Assembly: GCF_004328075.1 (NCBI RefSeq)
Contig: NZ_SJFN01000003.1
Coordinates: forward strand, 68,292-132,291
Direction: 5' to 3'
Source: Siculibacillus lacustris
GTDB lineage: Bacteria; Pseudomonadota; Alphaproteobacteria; Rhizobiales; Ancalomicrobiaceae
Length of the DNA stretch: 64,000 bases
The notes under the pieces were generated by a model. The model was not told where the DNA came from. It searched no databases and worked only from the letters and a program-made list of their open reading frames with translations. A program made the translations under genes and the position numbers. This document shows positions 18,667-26,915 of the stretch, piece by piece. The stretch's first letter is position 1. Every line of letters begins with the position of its first letter.

Positions 18667-18789
18667 CCTCTCCCCCCTCGAGGGGGAGAGACAGGGAGGG
18701 GGGGGCAGGGCTTCTCCACTGCGACGACATCGAGGAACACGACGGCCGAGCCCCCCCTCCCTGTCCCTCCCCCTCGAGGGGGGAGGGGA
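18667..18789. repeat. Intergenic inverted-repeat element, copy 2
   Basis: This direct copy of the unit at 18461 lies 206 bp further on. It matches in arms and in the inner spacer (CTTCTCCACTGCGACGACAT), with a few changes and short G-run length differences. Together the two copies fill most of the 532 bp gap between the second ATC-hydrolase gene and the M20 gene, so the M20 gene may have its own promoter. Confidence 0.8.
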
Positions 18790-18885
18790 CGACATCACCG
18801 ACCTCGGACCAGAACACGCCGGGGTGACGATCCCTTCCCCAACCCTCTTCGCCGCCGACCACCCAGCCACCCTTCCGGAGCCGCC

Positions 18886-20058
18886 ATGACCGACACCTCG
18901 CCGACGCTCACCCCGAACGAGATCGAAGACGCCGTGGCCTGGCGCCATGCGCTCCATGCGGCGCCGGAACTGGCCTTCGAGGAACACGCCACCGCCGCCT
19001 TCGTCGCCGAGCGGCTGGCGTCGTTCGGGCTGGCGGTGCGAACCGGGATCGGCGGGACGGGCGTGGTCGGGACGCTGACCCGCGGCACGTCGCGACGGGC
19101 GATCGGGCTCAGGGCCGACATGGATGCGCTGCCGATCCAGGAGGCGACCGGCCTCGCCTACGCGTCCGGCGTGCCGGGCAAGATGCACGCCTGCGGCCAC
19201 GACGGCCACACCGCGACCCTGCTCGCCGCGGCGCGGCGGCTGGCGCGCGATCCGGATCTCGACGGCACCGTCCATTTCGTGTTCCAGCCGGCCGAGGAGA
19301 ACGAGGGCGGTGCCGAGCGGATGGTCACCGACGGGTTGTTCCGCGACTTTCCGGTCGAGGCGATCTTCGGCCTGCACAATTGGCCGGCGCTGCCGGTCGG
19401 GCAGGCGGGGCTCACCCTCGGCCCGATGATGGCGGCGTTCGGTGTCTTCGACATCACCGTGACCGGGCGCGGCGCGCACGGGGCGATGCCGCATCAGGGC
19501 GCCGATCCGGTCGCCGCCGCCTTCCAGATCGGTTCGGCGCTGCAGACCATCGTCGCCCGCAACGTCTCGCCGGTCGAGACCGCGGTGGTGTCGGTGACCA
19601 CGGTGCACGGCGGCGACGCCTGGAACGTGATCCCCGACACCTGCCGGCTGACCGGGACGATCCGCTGGTTCGCCCCCGCCGTCGGCGATCTGATCGAGAC
19701 GCGGATGCGGGCCATCGTCGGCGGGATCGCCGCGGCGATGGACTGCTCGGCGGAGATCCGCATCGAGCGGCGCTATCCGGCGACGATCAACGACGCAGCG
19801 GAAGCGCGCTTCGTCCAGGACGTGGTGCGCGGATTGGGATCGAGCCTGACCCTCGCCGAGGATCTGCAGCCGAGCATGGGGGCGGAGGACTTCGCCTTCA
19901 TGCTGGCCGAACGGCCCGGCGCCTATGTGTGGATCGGCGCGGCGCGCGACGGCGCCAATCCGGGCCTGCATTCGCCGCGCTACGACTTCAACGATGCGGC
20001 GCTGCCGCTCGGCGCGGCGCTGTGGACGGCGCTGGCCAAGCGGCGGCTGGCGGCGTGA
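18886..20058 (+). CDS. M20 family metallo-amidohydrolase (HipO/AbgB-like)
   Basis: This 390-residue hydrolase cleaves N-acyl or N-carbamoyl amino acids in related proteins. Metal-site residues are visible in HACGHDGH (Cys103, His105) and in QPAEEN (Glu137 catalytic, Glu138 ligand). The Cys metal ligand marks the hippurate/IAA-amino-acid hydrolase branch. GRGAHGAMPHQGADP begins the dimerisation domain, and the C-terminal LQPSMGAEDFAF carries the last metal region. It follows the ATC-hydrolase/Liv cluster on the same strand but is separated by repeats. A role in releasing the amino acid after ring opening is an inference. Confidence 0.9.
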   Translation: MTDTSPTLTPNEIEDAVAWRHALHAAPELAFEEHATAAFVAERLASFGLAVRTGIGGTGVVGTLTRGTSRRAIGLRADMDALPIQEATGLAYASGVPGKMHACGHDGHTATLLAAARRLARDPDLDGTVHFVFQPAEENEGGAERMVTDGLFRDFPVEAIFGLHNWPALPVGQAGLTLGPMMAAFGVFDITVTGRGAHGAMPHQGADPVAAAFQIGSALQTIVARNVSPVETAVVSVTTVHGGDAWNVIPDTCRLTGTIRWFAPAVGDLIETRMRAIVGGIAAAMDCSAEIRIERRYPATINDAAEARFVQDVVRGLGSSLTLAEDLQPSMGAEDFAFMLAERPGAYVWIGAARDGANPGLHSPRYDFNDAALPLGAALWTALAKRRLAA

Positions 20059-20074
20059 AGTCGCCCGCCGCCGC

Positions 20075-20485
20075 TCAGCCGAATCGCGCCGCGGCGGCGG
20101 TGGCGAAATGGCCGGCGGTGGCGGCGAGGCCGGAGAGGACCGTGCCCCAGGCGAGGTCGATCAGCGTCAGGGTGGTCGACCAGTGGCGCAGGGTCGCCTG
20201 GTTGGTGAGGTCGTAGGTGGCATAGGCGACGAAGCCGAGCACGGCGCCGTTGAGCGCCGCGGTGGTCCAGTCGCCGACCGCCAGACTCGGGCGGACGGCG
20301 AAGAACACCAGACCGCCGACGAAGATCGCGTAGAAGATCAAAGCCGGCAGCGGCAGGAAGTCGGGCCGCAGCAGATCGCCGAGGATCGGCCGATAGAGCA
20401 CCTCGCCCATCCGCGACAGCCATACGAAGTCGATGGCGAGAAACGCCGCGAGGGTGGCGACATAGGCGATCAGCAGCGTCTTCAT
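20075..20485 (-). CDS. DUF2177 family membrane protein
   Basis: This 136-residue integral membrane protein has about four spans. FLAIDFVWLSRMGEVLYRPILGDLL is the conserved N-terminal segment of DUF2177, and GAVLGFVAYATYDLTNQATLRHW the conserved central one. Function is unknown; the family often sits with CFAS, DUF1365 and DUF1295 genes, as here. It is 26 bp downstream of the DUF2147 gene and converges on the M20 gene. Confidence 0.87.
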   Translation of the reverse strand: MKTLLIAYVATLAAFLAIDFVWLSRMGEVLYRPILGDLLRPDFLPLPALIFYAIFVGGLVFFAVRPSLAVGDWTTAALNGAVLGFVAYATYDLTNQATLRHWSTTLTLIDLAWGTVLSGLAATAGHFATAAAARFG

Positions 20486-20511
20486 GGTGGTCTCCGGGAG
20501 GGGGCGTTCGG

Positions 20512-20910
20512 TCAGTTGGCCGCGGCGTTCTCGGTGCGGGTCCAGGCCATGTCGGCGCAGAGCAGGCCGGCGAGGACGCAGCCGCTGGTGGTCATGCGTC
20601 CTTCGGCGATTTCCAGCTTCATCTTGTAGCTGCGGTCGCGCTGCGGATCGAAGGCGGTGCCCGACCAGTGGGTGGCGTCGACCGGGGTGACGTTCATCAC
20701 CAGCTTGTCGCCGACCTTCTCTTCGGGCGTGCCTTCCTTGATCCAGGTGTTGATGGCGCAGATCGCCGCGCCACAGGGTTCGATGCGGACCTTGGCGCGG
20801 CCGTCGCCGCGGGCCCACAGGCCGAGCGGCGAGGGGCCGGCGGCTTCGGCAGCGGTGCCGCCCAGGGTGAGGGCGAGGAGCAGCGGACCGGCGATGGACA
20901 TCATCTTCAT
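20512..20910 (-). CDS. DUF2147 family secreted protein
   Basis: This 132-residue protein starts with a signal peptide (cleavage near AEA-AG). The mature part begins SPLGLWARGDGRAKVRIEPCG and ends with GLLCADMAWTRTE, matching DUF2147 proteins, which are small periplasmic beta-rich proteins of unknown role. Two conserved Cys pairs (CGAAIC and GCVLAGLLC) could form disulfides. A GGAGA site precedes the ATG at 20910. It lies 32 bp after the CFAS gene in the same operon. Confidence 0.85.
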   Translation of the reverse strand: MKMMSIAGPLLLALTLGGTAAEAAGPSPLGLWARGDGRAKVRIEPCGAAICAINTWIKEGTPEEKVGDKLVMNVTPVDATHWSGTAFDPQRDRSYKMKLEIAEGRMTTSGCVLAGLLCADMAWTRTENAAAN

Positions 20911-20942
20911 GGGTTCGTCTCCGGTGTGGCGCGCGGGCGAGA

Positions 20943-22196
20943 TCAGCTCGCCGGCGCCGATTCGAGGGTGTAGAGGCCGACGTCGATCGCCGCCTCGCGG
21001 AACCCGGCCTCGCAATAGGCCAGGTAGTAGTCCCACAGCCGACGGAAGCGGTCGTCGAAGCCGAGCGGGGCGATCTCCGCCCAGGCGGCGTGGAAGCGCC
21101 GCCGCCACTCGGCCAGCGTCTCGGCATAGGACAGGCCGAAGTGTTCGACCGCGGTGAGGCGCAGGCCGGCCGCGGCGATCACCGTCGCCAGCGCCGTCTT
21201 CGAAGGCAGGAAGCCGCCGGGGAAGACGTGCTTCTGAATGAAGTCGGTATCCCGCCGATAAGTTTCATAGCGATCTTCGGCGATGGTGATGATCTGCAGC
21301 ACGGCGCGCCCGCCGGGGGCGAGGCAGCGCTGCAGCGTGGCGAAATAGACCGGCCACCAGGCTTCGCCGACCGCCTCGAACATTTCGATCGAGACGATGC
21401 GGTCGAAGCGGCCGGTGACGTCGCGATAGTCCTGGAGGCGCAGGTCGACGCGGTCGGCGTGGCCGCGGGCTTCGACTACCGTGCGGGCATGGGCGAGCTG
21501 CGACGGCGACAGGGTCAGGCCGGTGACGCGGACGCCCTCGGTTTCGGCGAGATGGGCGGCGAGCGCGCCCCAGCCGCAGCCGATCTCCAGCACGTCGTCG
21601 CCGGGGGCGAGGCCGAGCAGTTCACCGATGCGGGCGAGCTTGCGGGCCTGGGCGCCCTCGAGGCTGGTCACGCCGGCGTCCCACAGGCCGGACGAGTACA
21701 GCATCGAACCGTCGAGCCAGCGGCGGTAGAAGTCGTTGCCGAGGTCGTAGTGGGCCTCGATGTTGCGGCGGCTGCCGCGCCGCGAATTGCCGTTGAGGAC
21801 GTGGCGCAGGCGGTCGAGGCTGCGCAGCAGCACCGAGCCGCGGATCGCCTTGGCCAGCACCTCGGTGTTGCGGGCGGCGAAGCGGATCACCGAGACGAGG
21901 TCGGGGCTGGTCCAGTCGCCGTCGATCCAGGCCTCGGCGAAGCCGATGTCGCCGCCGGTGATCAGCCGCCGCAAGGTGCGCCAGCGGTGGAGAACCAGCG
22001 TCGCCTCGGGGCCGGGCTCGCTGCCGATCCGCTCCAGGGCGCGGCCGTCGGGCAGAACCACGCGCAGCCGACCGTAGCGCGGCCGCGACAGCAGGCGGTC
22101 GAGCAGGCGGACGCGCAGGCCCGACAGCGAGGCGCGGGCGGCGTCGGCGACGTCGGCGACGGCGGGCGTGCGCGAAGTCTCGTCGGGGTGACTCAT
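20943..22196 (-). CDS. Cyclopropane-fatty-acyl-phospholipid synthase family methyltransferase
   Basis: This 417-residue SAM-dependent enzyme transfers a methylene or methyl group to unsaturated acyl chains of phospholipids. AHYDLGNDFY at 148-157 and the SAM-binding LEIGCGWG at 203-210 are the family landmarks. IVSIEMFEAVGE and QKHVFPGG follow in the expected order. The start ATG at 22196 overlaps the DUF1365 stop by 4 bp. The gene set FAD oxidoreductase, DUF1365, CFAS is known from singlet-oxygen and membrane-stress responses in Alphaproteobacteria, where a CFAS homologue makes methylated or furan fatty acids. Which product is made here cannot be told. Confidence 0.9.
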   Translation of the reverse strand: MSHPDETSRTPAVADVADAARASLSGLRVRLLDRLLSRPRYGRLRVVLPDGRALERIGSEPGPEATLVLHRWRTLRRLITGGDIGFAEAWIDGDWTSPDLVSVIRFAARNTEVLAKAIRGSVLLRSLDRLRHVLNGNSRRGSRRNIEAHYDLGNDFYRRWLDGSMLYSSGLWDAGVTSLEGAQARKLARIGELLGLAPGDDVLEIGCGWGALAAHLAETEGVRVTGLTLSPSQLAHARTVVEARGHADRVDLRLQDYRDVTGRFDRIVSIEMFEAVGEAWWPVYFATLQRCLAPGGRAVLQIITIAEDRYETYRRDTDFIQKHVFPGGFLPSKTALATVIAAAGLRLTAVEHFGLSYAETLAEWRRRFHAAWAEIAPLGFDDRFRRLWDYYLAYCEAGFREAAIDVGLYTLESAPAS

Positions 22197-23002
22197 GGGG
22201 CGTGAACCTCTCGGGAACGGAACTCGGGAGAAACCAGGGTGACGGGCTCGGTCGGGGCGGCGGGACGCGGCCGCAGACGCAGACCCTTCACGAACAGACG
22301 CAGCGCCTGCCAATGGATCGCAGCGACCACGCCGAGCGCCTGGAACGGCATCGCCAGGGCGGCGGCGAGGAGGGCGCGGTCGGAGAGTTCGACCCGGCGG
22401 GCGAGATGGCGGGCGGTGAACAGCGGGCCCTCGGCGTCGGCGAGCTCGATCACCACCGACAGGGTGGTGCCGGGCGGGCGCACTCGGAAGGCATAGGTGA
22501 GATCCATGTCCATGAACGGCGAGACATAGAAGCGCTTGTCGCAGTGCTGGCGGATCTCGCCGTCGTCGAGGCCTTCGACCGGGATCATGTAGGCGTGGCG
22601 CTCGCCGAAGGTGTTGTCGACCTCCCACAGGATCGCCGCCAGCGACTCGTCGCGGCGGTGGCAGAAGAACACCGACAGCGGATTGAAGGCCCAGCCGAGC
22701 ACGCGCGGCATGGTCAGGACGCGGATCGGCCCGCCGTCCGGCACGACGCCCACCGCGGTCATCGCCGCCTCGATCTGGACGCGCAACGGGCGACCCGAGC
22801 GGTCGCCGCGATCGGCGGGCTGGAAGGAAAAGAGGTTGAACCGGCCGACCGAGAACAGGCGGAGCCGCCGATCGAGCGCCTCGAGCTCGTCGAGGTCGAT
22901 CAGCATCGAGACGATGCGATAGGCGAGGCGGTGCTCGTGGGGACGTCGGCGCAGGTGGGTGACTTGGCCCGGAAAGAGGGCCGAGGCGAGGGGAGGGGTC
23001 AC
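22193..23002 (-). CDS. DUF1365 family protein
   Basis: This 269-residue protein has the DUF1365 hallmarks GQVTHLRRRPHEHRLAYRI at the N-terminus and VLGWAFNPLSVFFCH in the middle. VDNTFGERHAYMIP and KRFYVSPFMDMDLTY follow. No enzymatic activity is established for the family. It overlaps the upstream FAD oxidoreductase and the downstream CFAS gene by 4 bp each, so the three are translated together and probably act on the same lipid. Confidence 0.9.
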   Translation of the reverse strand: MTPPLASALFPGQVTHLRRRPHEHRLAYRIVSMLIDLDELEALDRRLRLFSVGRFNLFSFQPADRGDRSGRPLRVQIEAAMTAVGVVPDGGPIRVLTMPRVLGWAFNPLSVFFCHRRDESLAAILWEVDNTFGERHAYMIPVEGLDDGEIRQHCDKRFYVSPFMDMDLTYAFRVRPPGTTLSVVIELADAEGPLFTARHLARRVELSDRALLAAALAMPFQALGVVAAIHWQALRLFVKGLRLRPRPAAPTEPVTLVSPEFRSREVHAP

Positions 23003-24378
23003 GCGACGTCCTCCGTGCGCGGCGTCGCGTCGGGGCGGGCGACCGGGCGGCGGGCGATGCGGGCACTATCGTCGGCGACCTGCCACGGGCGCGGGTGACC
23101 GCCGAGATCCTCGGCCACCGCCAGGCCGGCCTGGAGGCCGTCCTCGTGGAAGCCGGCGCCGAAATGGGCGCCGCAGAACCAGGTGTTGCGCACCCCCTGC
23201 AGCGACCACAGCTCGGCCTGGGCGCGGCCGGTGGTGACGTCGAACAGCGGGTGGTCGTAGACCTCGCTGCGGATCACCGAGCCGGGCTGCGGCGGGCGCA
23301 GGGGATTGAGAGTGACGAACAGATCGGGCGCCGGCCCGAGCGGCTGGAGGCGGTTCATCCAATAGGTCACCGACAGGCGTCGGTCGCGGCCGCGGCCGGC
23401 GGAGAGATAGTTCCAGCTCGACCACGCGGCGCGGCGCTGGGGCATCAGGCTCGCGTCGGAATGCAGCACCGCGGTGTTGGCGGCGTAGCGGAAGGCGCCG
23501 AGCAGGCGGCGTTCGTCGGCGGAGGGGTCGCCGAGCAGCGCCAGGGCGCGATCGGCGTGGGTGGCGACGACGACGTGATCGAAGCGACGGGTGGTGCCGC
23601 CGGCATCGGTCACCGACACGCCGCGAGGGTCGCGGCGGATCGCCACCACCGGCGTCGCGGTGAGGATGCGGTCGGCGAAGGGGCGGATCAGGCGCTCGAC
23701 GTAATTCCGGCTGCCACCGACCACGGTGCGCCACTGCGGCCGATTGGTCAGTTGCAGCAGGCCGTGGTTGTCGCAGAAGCGCACGAAGGCGGCGGCCGGA
23801 TGGGCGCCGACGTCGATCGACGGGGTCGACCAGATCGCCGCGGCCATCGGATAGAGATGGTCCTCGCGGAAGGCGCGACCGTAGCCGCCGCGATCGAGAT
23901 ACTGGTCGAGCGTCATCTCGCCCATGGTCGGCAGATCGTGGCGGGCGCGGCGGTAGAAGCGCAGCAGATCGAAGATCATCGACCAGAAGCGCGGCCGCAG
24001 CAGGTTCGACGGCTGGGCGAACAGGCCGGCGAGATCCTTGCCGGCATATTCCAGGGTGCCGGCATCGAGCGACACCGCGAAGGACATGTCGGTCGCCGCG
24101 GTCTCGACGCCGAGGTGGTCGAACAGCGCGGTGAGATTGGGATAGCAGGGCTGGTTGTAGACGATGAAGCCGGTGTCGACGGCGATCGTGCGGCCGCCGG
24201 CTTCGATCTCTTGCGTGTGGGAATGGCCGCCGATCCGCGCCGCCGCCTCGTAGACGGTGACGGAATGATGCTGCGACAGGAGCCAGGCGGCGCCGAGGCC
24301 GGAAATGCCGGTGCCGATCACCGCCACGTCGAGAGGGCGATCCCCCTCGCTTCGAACCGTGCTGCCCATGTCGTCCAT
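22999..24378 (-). CDS. FAD/NAD(P)-dependent oxidoreductase (amine-oxidase-like fold) of the CFAS operon
   Basis: This 459-residue flavoprotein has the dinucleotide motif VIGTGISGLGAAW (20-32) and then YEAAARIGGHSHT, the second FAD contact. AFRYAANTAVLHSDASLMP and FCGAHFGAGFHEDGLQAG are conserved in the oxidoreductases that precede DUF1365 and CFAS. Relatives are thought to act as acyl-chain desaturases or oxidases in unusual fatty-acid synthesis. The ATG at 24378 is used; an ATG four codons later is possible. It is the first gene of the operon, with an ECF-like promoter candidate 72 bp upstream. Confidence 0.88.
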   Translation of the reverse strand: MDDMGSTVRSEGDRPLDVAVIGTGISGLGAAWLLSQHHSVTVYEAAARIGGHSHTQEIEAGGRTIAVDTGFIVYNQPCYPNLTALFDHLGVETAATDMSFAVSLDAGTLEYAGKDLAGLFAQPSNLLRPRFWSMIFDLLRFYRRARHDLPTMGEMTLDQYLDRGGYGRAFREDHLYPMAAAIWSTPSIDVGAHPAAAFVRFCDNHGLLQLTNRPQWRTVVGGSRNYVERLIRPFADRILTATPVVAIRRDPRGVSVTDAGGTTRRFDHVVVATHADRALALLGDPSADERRLLGAFRYAANTAVLHSDASLMPQRRAAWSSWNYLSAGRGRDRRLSVTYWMNRLQPLGPAPDLFVTLNPLRPPQPGSVIRSEVYDHPLFDVTTGRAQAELWSLQGVRNTWFCGAHFGAGFHEDGLQAGLAVAEDLGGHPRPWQVADDSARIARRPVARPDATPRTEDVA

Positions 24379-24701
24379 CCTCTGCTGCGGAATCGCCGAA
24401 CTTCGGCGAGCGTGCCGGGAAGCCCCCGGGCGACCCGCTTCGCATCAACTACGTAAGCCGAGCCGATTGGGTTTCATGAATTCATCGTGTGGATGCAGAA
24501 TGTTTGTCGATCGGGGGTCGAGGAAGGCCGTCGCGGCACGCCGAAGTGGCCTGCCGGCTGCGGAATTCGCCGATCACGAATATTCGGGGGGTCCGCCCGA
24601 CTTTTTCGGCGCGCGGTCGAAACCGAAGAGGCCCCCACGCCGTCTGAGGTCCGGGGACAGGTCGTGCGGCCGCGCCGCGCGCTGCCCCGGAGGATACGTG
24701 C
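24379..24701. other. Divergent intergenic region with an ECF-type promoter candidate
   Basis: These 323 bp separate the FAD oxidoreductase operon (minus) from the DUF1295 gene (plus). On the minus strand TGAAACCC (24476-24469) and CGTA (24453-24450) are spaced like -35 and -10 elements of ECF sigma factors. Nothing else is recognised. Confidence 0.35.
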
Positions 24702-25493
24702 ATGACTCTCCTGACCTCGGTCGCCCTCGCTCTCGGCGCGTCGCTGGCCATGGCCGCGGCCTGGGGCGTGCAGCGCCTCACCGGGCGCAGCGGCTGGATC
24801 GACACGATCTGGTCGGCGGCGGTGGGGCTCGGCGGGCTGGCGGCGGTGGCGCTCGCCGACGGCGGCGATCCCGGGCGGCGGGTGGCGGTCGGGGTGGTCG
24901 CCGCGGCGTGGTCGGTGCGGCTTGCGCTGCACATCGGCGCGCGCACCCGTGGCAGCGGTGAGGATCCCCGCTACGCCGCGCTGGCCGCCGAGTGGGGGCC
25001 GGCCTTTCCGCTGCGGCTGTTCCTGTTCCTCCAGGTCCAGGCGGCCTGCGCCTGGGTGCTGATCCTGGCGATCGCGCTTGCCGCGGCCGATCCGGCGCCG
25101 TTTCCGCGGCTCCTCGACGGGCTCGCCGGGCTGGTGGCGCTGGTCGCGCTGATCGGCGAGGCGATGGCCGACGCGCAGCTCGCCCGCTTCCGGCGCGACG
25201 GCGCATCCGGCGGGATCTGCGAGGTCGGCCTCTGGCGCTGGTCGCGCCATCCCAATTATTTCTTCGAATGGCTCGGGTGGTGCGCCTGGCCGCTCGCCGC
25301 GATCGACCCCATGGGTGGCCATCCCTGGGGCTGGGCGGCGCTGGCCGCACCGGTGCTGATGTATGTGCTGCTGGTCCATGCCTCGGGAATCCCGCCGCTC
25401 GAGGCGCACATGGCGGCGACCCGCGGCGAGGCCTTCCGGTCGCTGCAGCGGCGGGTCAACGCCTTCTTCCCCGGGCCGCGGCGCGCGGGGTGA
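24702..25493 (+). CDS. DUF1295 domain membrane protein (steroid 5-alpha-reductase-like)
   Basis: This 263-residue protein has about seven spans. LWRWSRHPNYFFEWLGWCAWPL near residue 180 is the signature of the DUF1295/ICMT/steroid-reductase superfamily, where His and Asn bind cofactor or substrate. A predicted role is reduction or methylation of a membrane lipid. It is divergent from the CFAS operon, which supports a role in the same lipid process. The ATG at 24702 is preceded by GGAGG about seven bases upstream. Confidence 0.88.
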   Translation: MTLLTSVALALGASLAMAAAWGVQRLTGRSGWIDTIWSAAVGLGGLAAVALADGGDPGRRVAVGVVAAAWSVRLALHIGARTRGSGEDPRYAALAAEWGPAFPLRLFLFLQVQAACAWVLILAIALAAADPAPFPRLLDGLAGLVALVALIGEAMADAQLARFRRDGASGGICEVGLWRWSRHPNYFFEWLGWCAWPLAAIDPMGGHPWGWAALAAPVLMYVLLVHASGIPPLEAHMAATRGEAFRSLQRRVNAFFPGPRRAG

Positions 25494-25588
25494 GGCGGGC
25501 CGCCTTGTTGCCGTCGCAGGGCGATGGGATCTTGGGCCTTCGTCCCCGGGTTGCCGGGGCTCCCGCTTCCCCCGACGAAGGTGACCTC

Positions 25589-26842
25589 ATGACCCGCCGA
25601 CCCTCCGCCGCCGCCGCGACCGCCGCCCCGGCCGCGATCGCCGCGGCCGCCGATCTCGCTGCCGCCACGCCGGTCGCCGCCACCGGCCCGTTCGCCGAGC
25701 AACTCGCGGCCTACGACCGGGTGGCCCTGCTGCTGCAGGGCGGCGGCGCGCTCGGGGCCTATCACGTCGGGGTGTGGGAGGCGCTCGAGGACGCGGCGAT
25801 CGAGCCGACCTGGATCTCCGGCGTGTCGATCGGGGCGATCAACGCGGCGATCATCGCCGGCAATCCGCCGGAGACGCGCCGCGAGAAGCTCGAAGCCTTC
25901 TGGGCGACGATCACCCGCGATCCCGGCATCGACCTGCTCGGTCCCTGGTCGGCCTTCCACCCGTTCCGGGCGCTGCAGAACCAGTGGAGCGCGCTCGGGG
26001 CGATGGCGCTGGGGCGACCCGGCTTCTTCGCCCCGCGGTCGATCAATCCGTGGCTGCTGCCGGCCGGAACCGACGGCTCCGACAGTTTCTACGACACCGC
26101 GCCCCTGGCGAAGACGCTGGCCGGGCTGATCGACTTCGACCGGCTCAACGACGGGCCGATGCGCTTCTCGGTCGGGGCGGTCGACGTGGAGAACGGCAAT
26201 TTCGTGTGGTTCGACACCCGCGAGCCCGGTCCCGACGGGAAGCGGCGGCGGCTCGATCTGCGCCATGTGATGGCCAGCGGCGCCCTGCCGCCGGCGCTGC
26301 CGGCGGTGGAGATCGACGGGCGGCACTATTGGGACGGCGGCATCGTCTCCAACACGCCGCTCGAACATCTGCTCGATCAGGACGGCGACGTCAGTTCGCT
26401 GGTGTTCCAGGTCGACCTGTTCCCGGCCGAGGGCAAGAGGCCGCGGTCGATGGCCGAGGTGATGGCGCGTCAGAAGGACATCACCTATTCGAGCCGCACC
26501 CGGGCGGGGACCACCCGCTTCGCTCAGAAATACGGGTTGCAGCGGCAATTGCTGGCGGCGCTCGAGCGGATTCCCGCGGATCTGCGCACCGCCGAGGAAC
26601 GCGCCCTGCTCGACGACCTGCGCCAGCCGGGGGTCGTCAACATCCTGCAGCTGGTCTACCGCACCCGCAATTGGGAGAGCGACAACAAGGATTACGAGTT
26701 CTCGGCCCGGTCGGCCCGCGATCACCGCGCGGCGGGGCGGCGCGATGCGGGCGCGCTGTTGGCGCGGCGCGAGTGGCTGGTGCCGCCCGATGCGGCGGCC
26801 GGGGTGGTGGTGCGCGATCTCCATCGCGACGGCCGGCGCTGA
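25589..26842 (+). CDS. Patatin-like phospholipase family protein (with DUF3734-type C-terminus)
   Basis: This 417-residue hydrolase is predicted to remove acyl chains from phospholipids. The oxyanion-hole motif GGGALG is at 51-56, the nucleophile elbow GVSIG at 78-82 (Ser80), and the dyad Asp249 is in WDGG. The C-terminal third (RQKDITYSSRTRAG onward) resembles DUF3734, common in alphaproteobacterial patatins. A low-complexity Ala-rich N-terminus of about 35 residues precedes the domain. The ATG at 25589 has GAAGG upstream. It lies 95 bp after the DUF1295 gene and may be co-transcribed with it. Confidence 0.88.
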   Translation: MTRRPSAAAATAAPAAIAAAADLAAATPVAATGPFAEQLAAYDRVALLLQGGGALGAYHVGVWEALEDAAIEPTWISGVSIGAINAAIIAGNPPETRREKLEAFWATITRDPGIDLLGPWSAFHPFRALQNQWSALGAMALGRPGFFAPRSINPWLLPAGTDGSDSFYDTAPLAKTLAGLIDFDRLNDGPMRFSVGAVDVENGNFVWFDTREPGPDGKRRRLDLRHVMASGALPPALPAVEIDGRHYWDGGIVSNTPLEHLLDQDGDVSSLVFQVDLFPAEGKRPRSMAEVMARQKDITYSSRTRAGTTRFAQKYGLQRQLLAALERIPADLRTAEERALLDDLRQPGVVNILQLVYRTRNWESDNKDYEFSARSARDHRAAGRRDAGALLARREWLVPPDAAAGVVVRDLHRDGRR

Positions 26843-26872
26843 CGAATCGGCGGCCGGCCCGCGCGCGCGGCG

Positions 26873-26896
26873 GAGCCGGTCCCGAAGGACCGGCTC
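26873..26896 (-). terminator. Strong hairpin downstream of pyk
   Basis: GAGCCGGTCC pairs with GGACCGGCTC. Read in the pyk direction the loop is TTCG closed by C-G, the very stable cUUCGg tetraloop. It lies between the convergent patatin and pyk genes, 20 bp beyond the pyk stop. No T-run follows, so it may work as a 3' stabiliser or a bidirectional terminator. Confidence 0.65.
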
Positions 26897-26915
26897 GCAG
26901 GTCGTGTGGCGTCGA

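Noticed and set aside
18461..18789. Considered as a CRISPR array because of regular repeats
   Set aside because: Only two units of 120 bp, each an inverted repeat, with no short unique spacers and no cas genes in the window.
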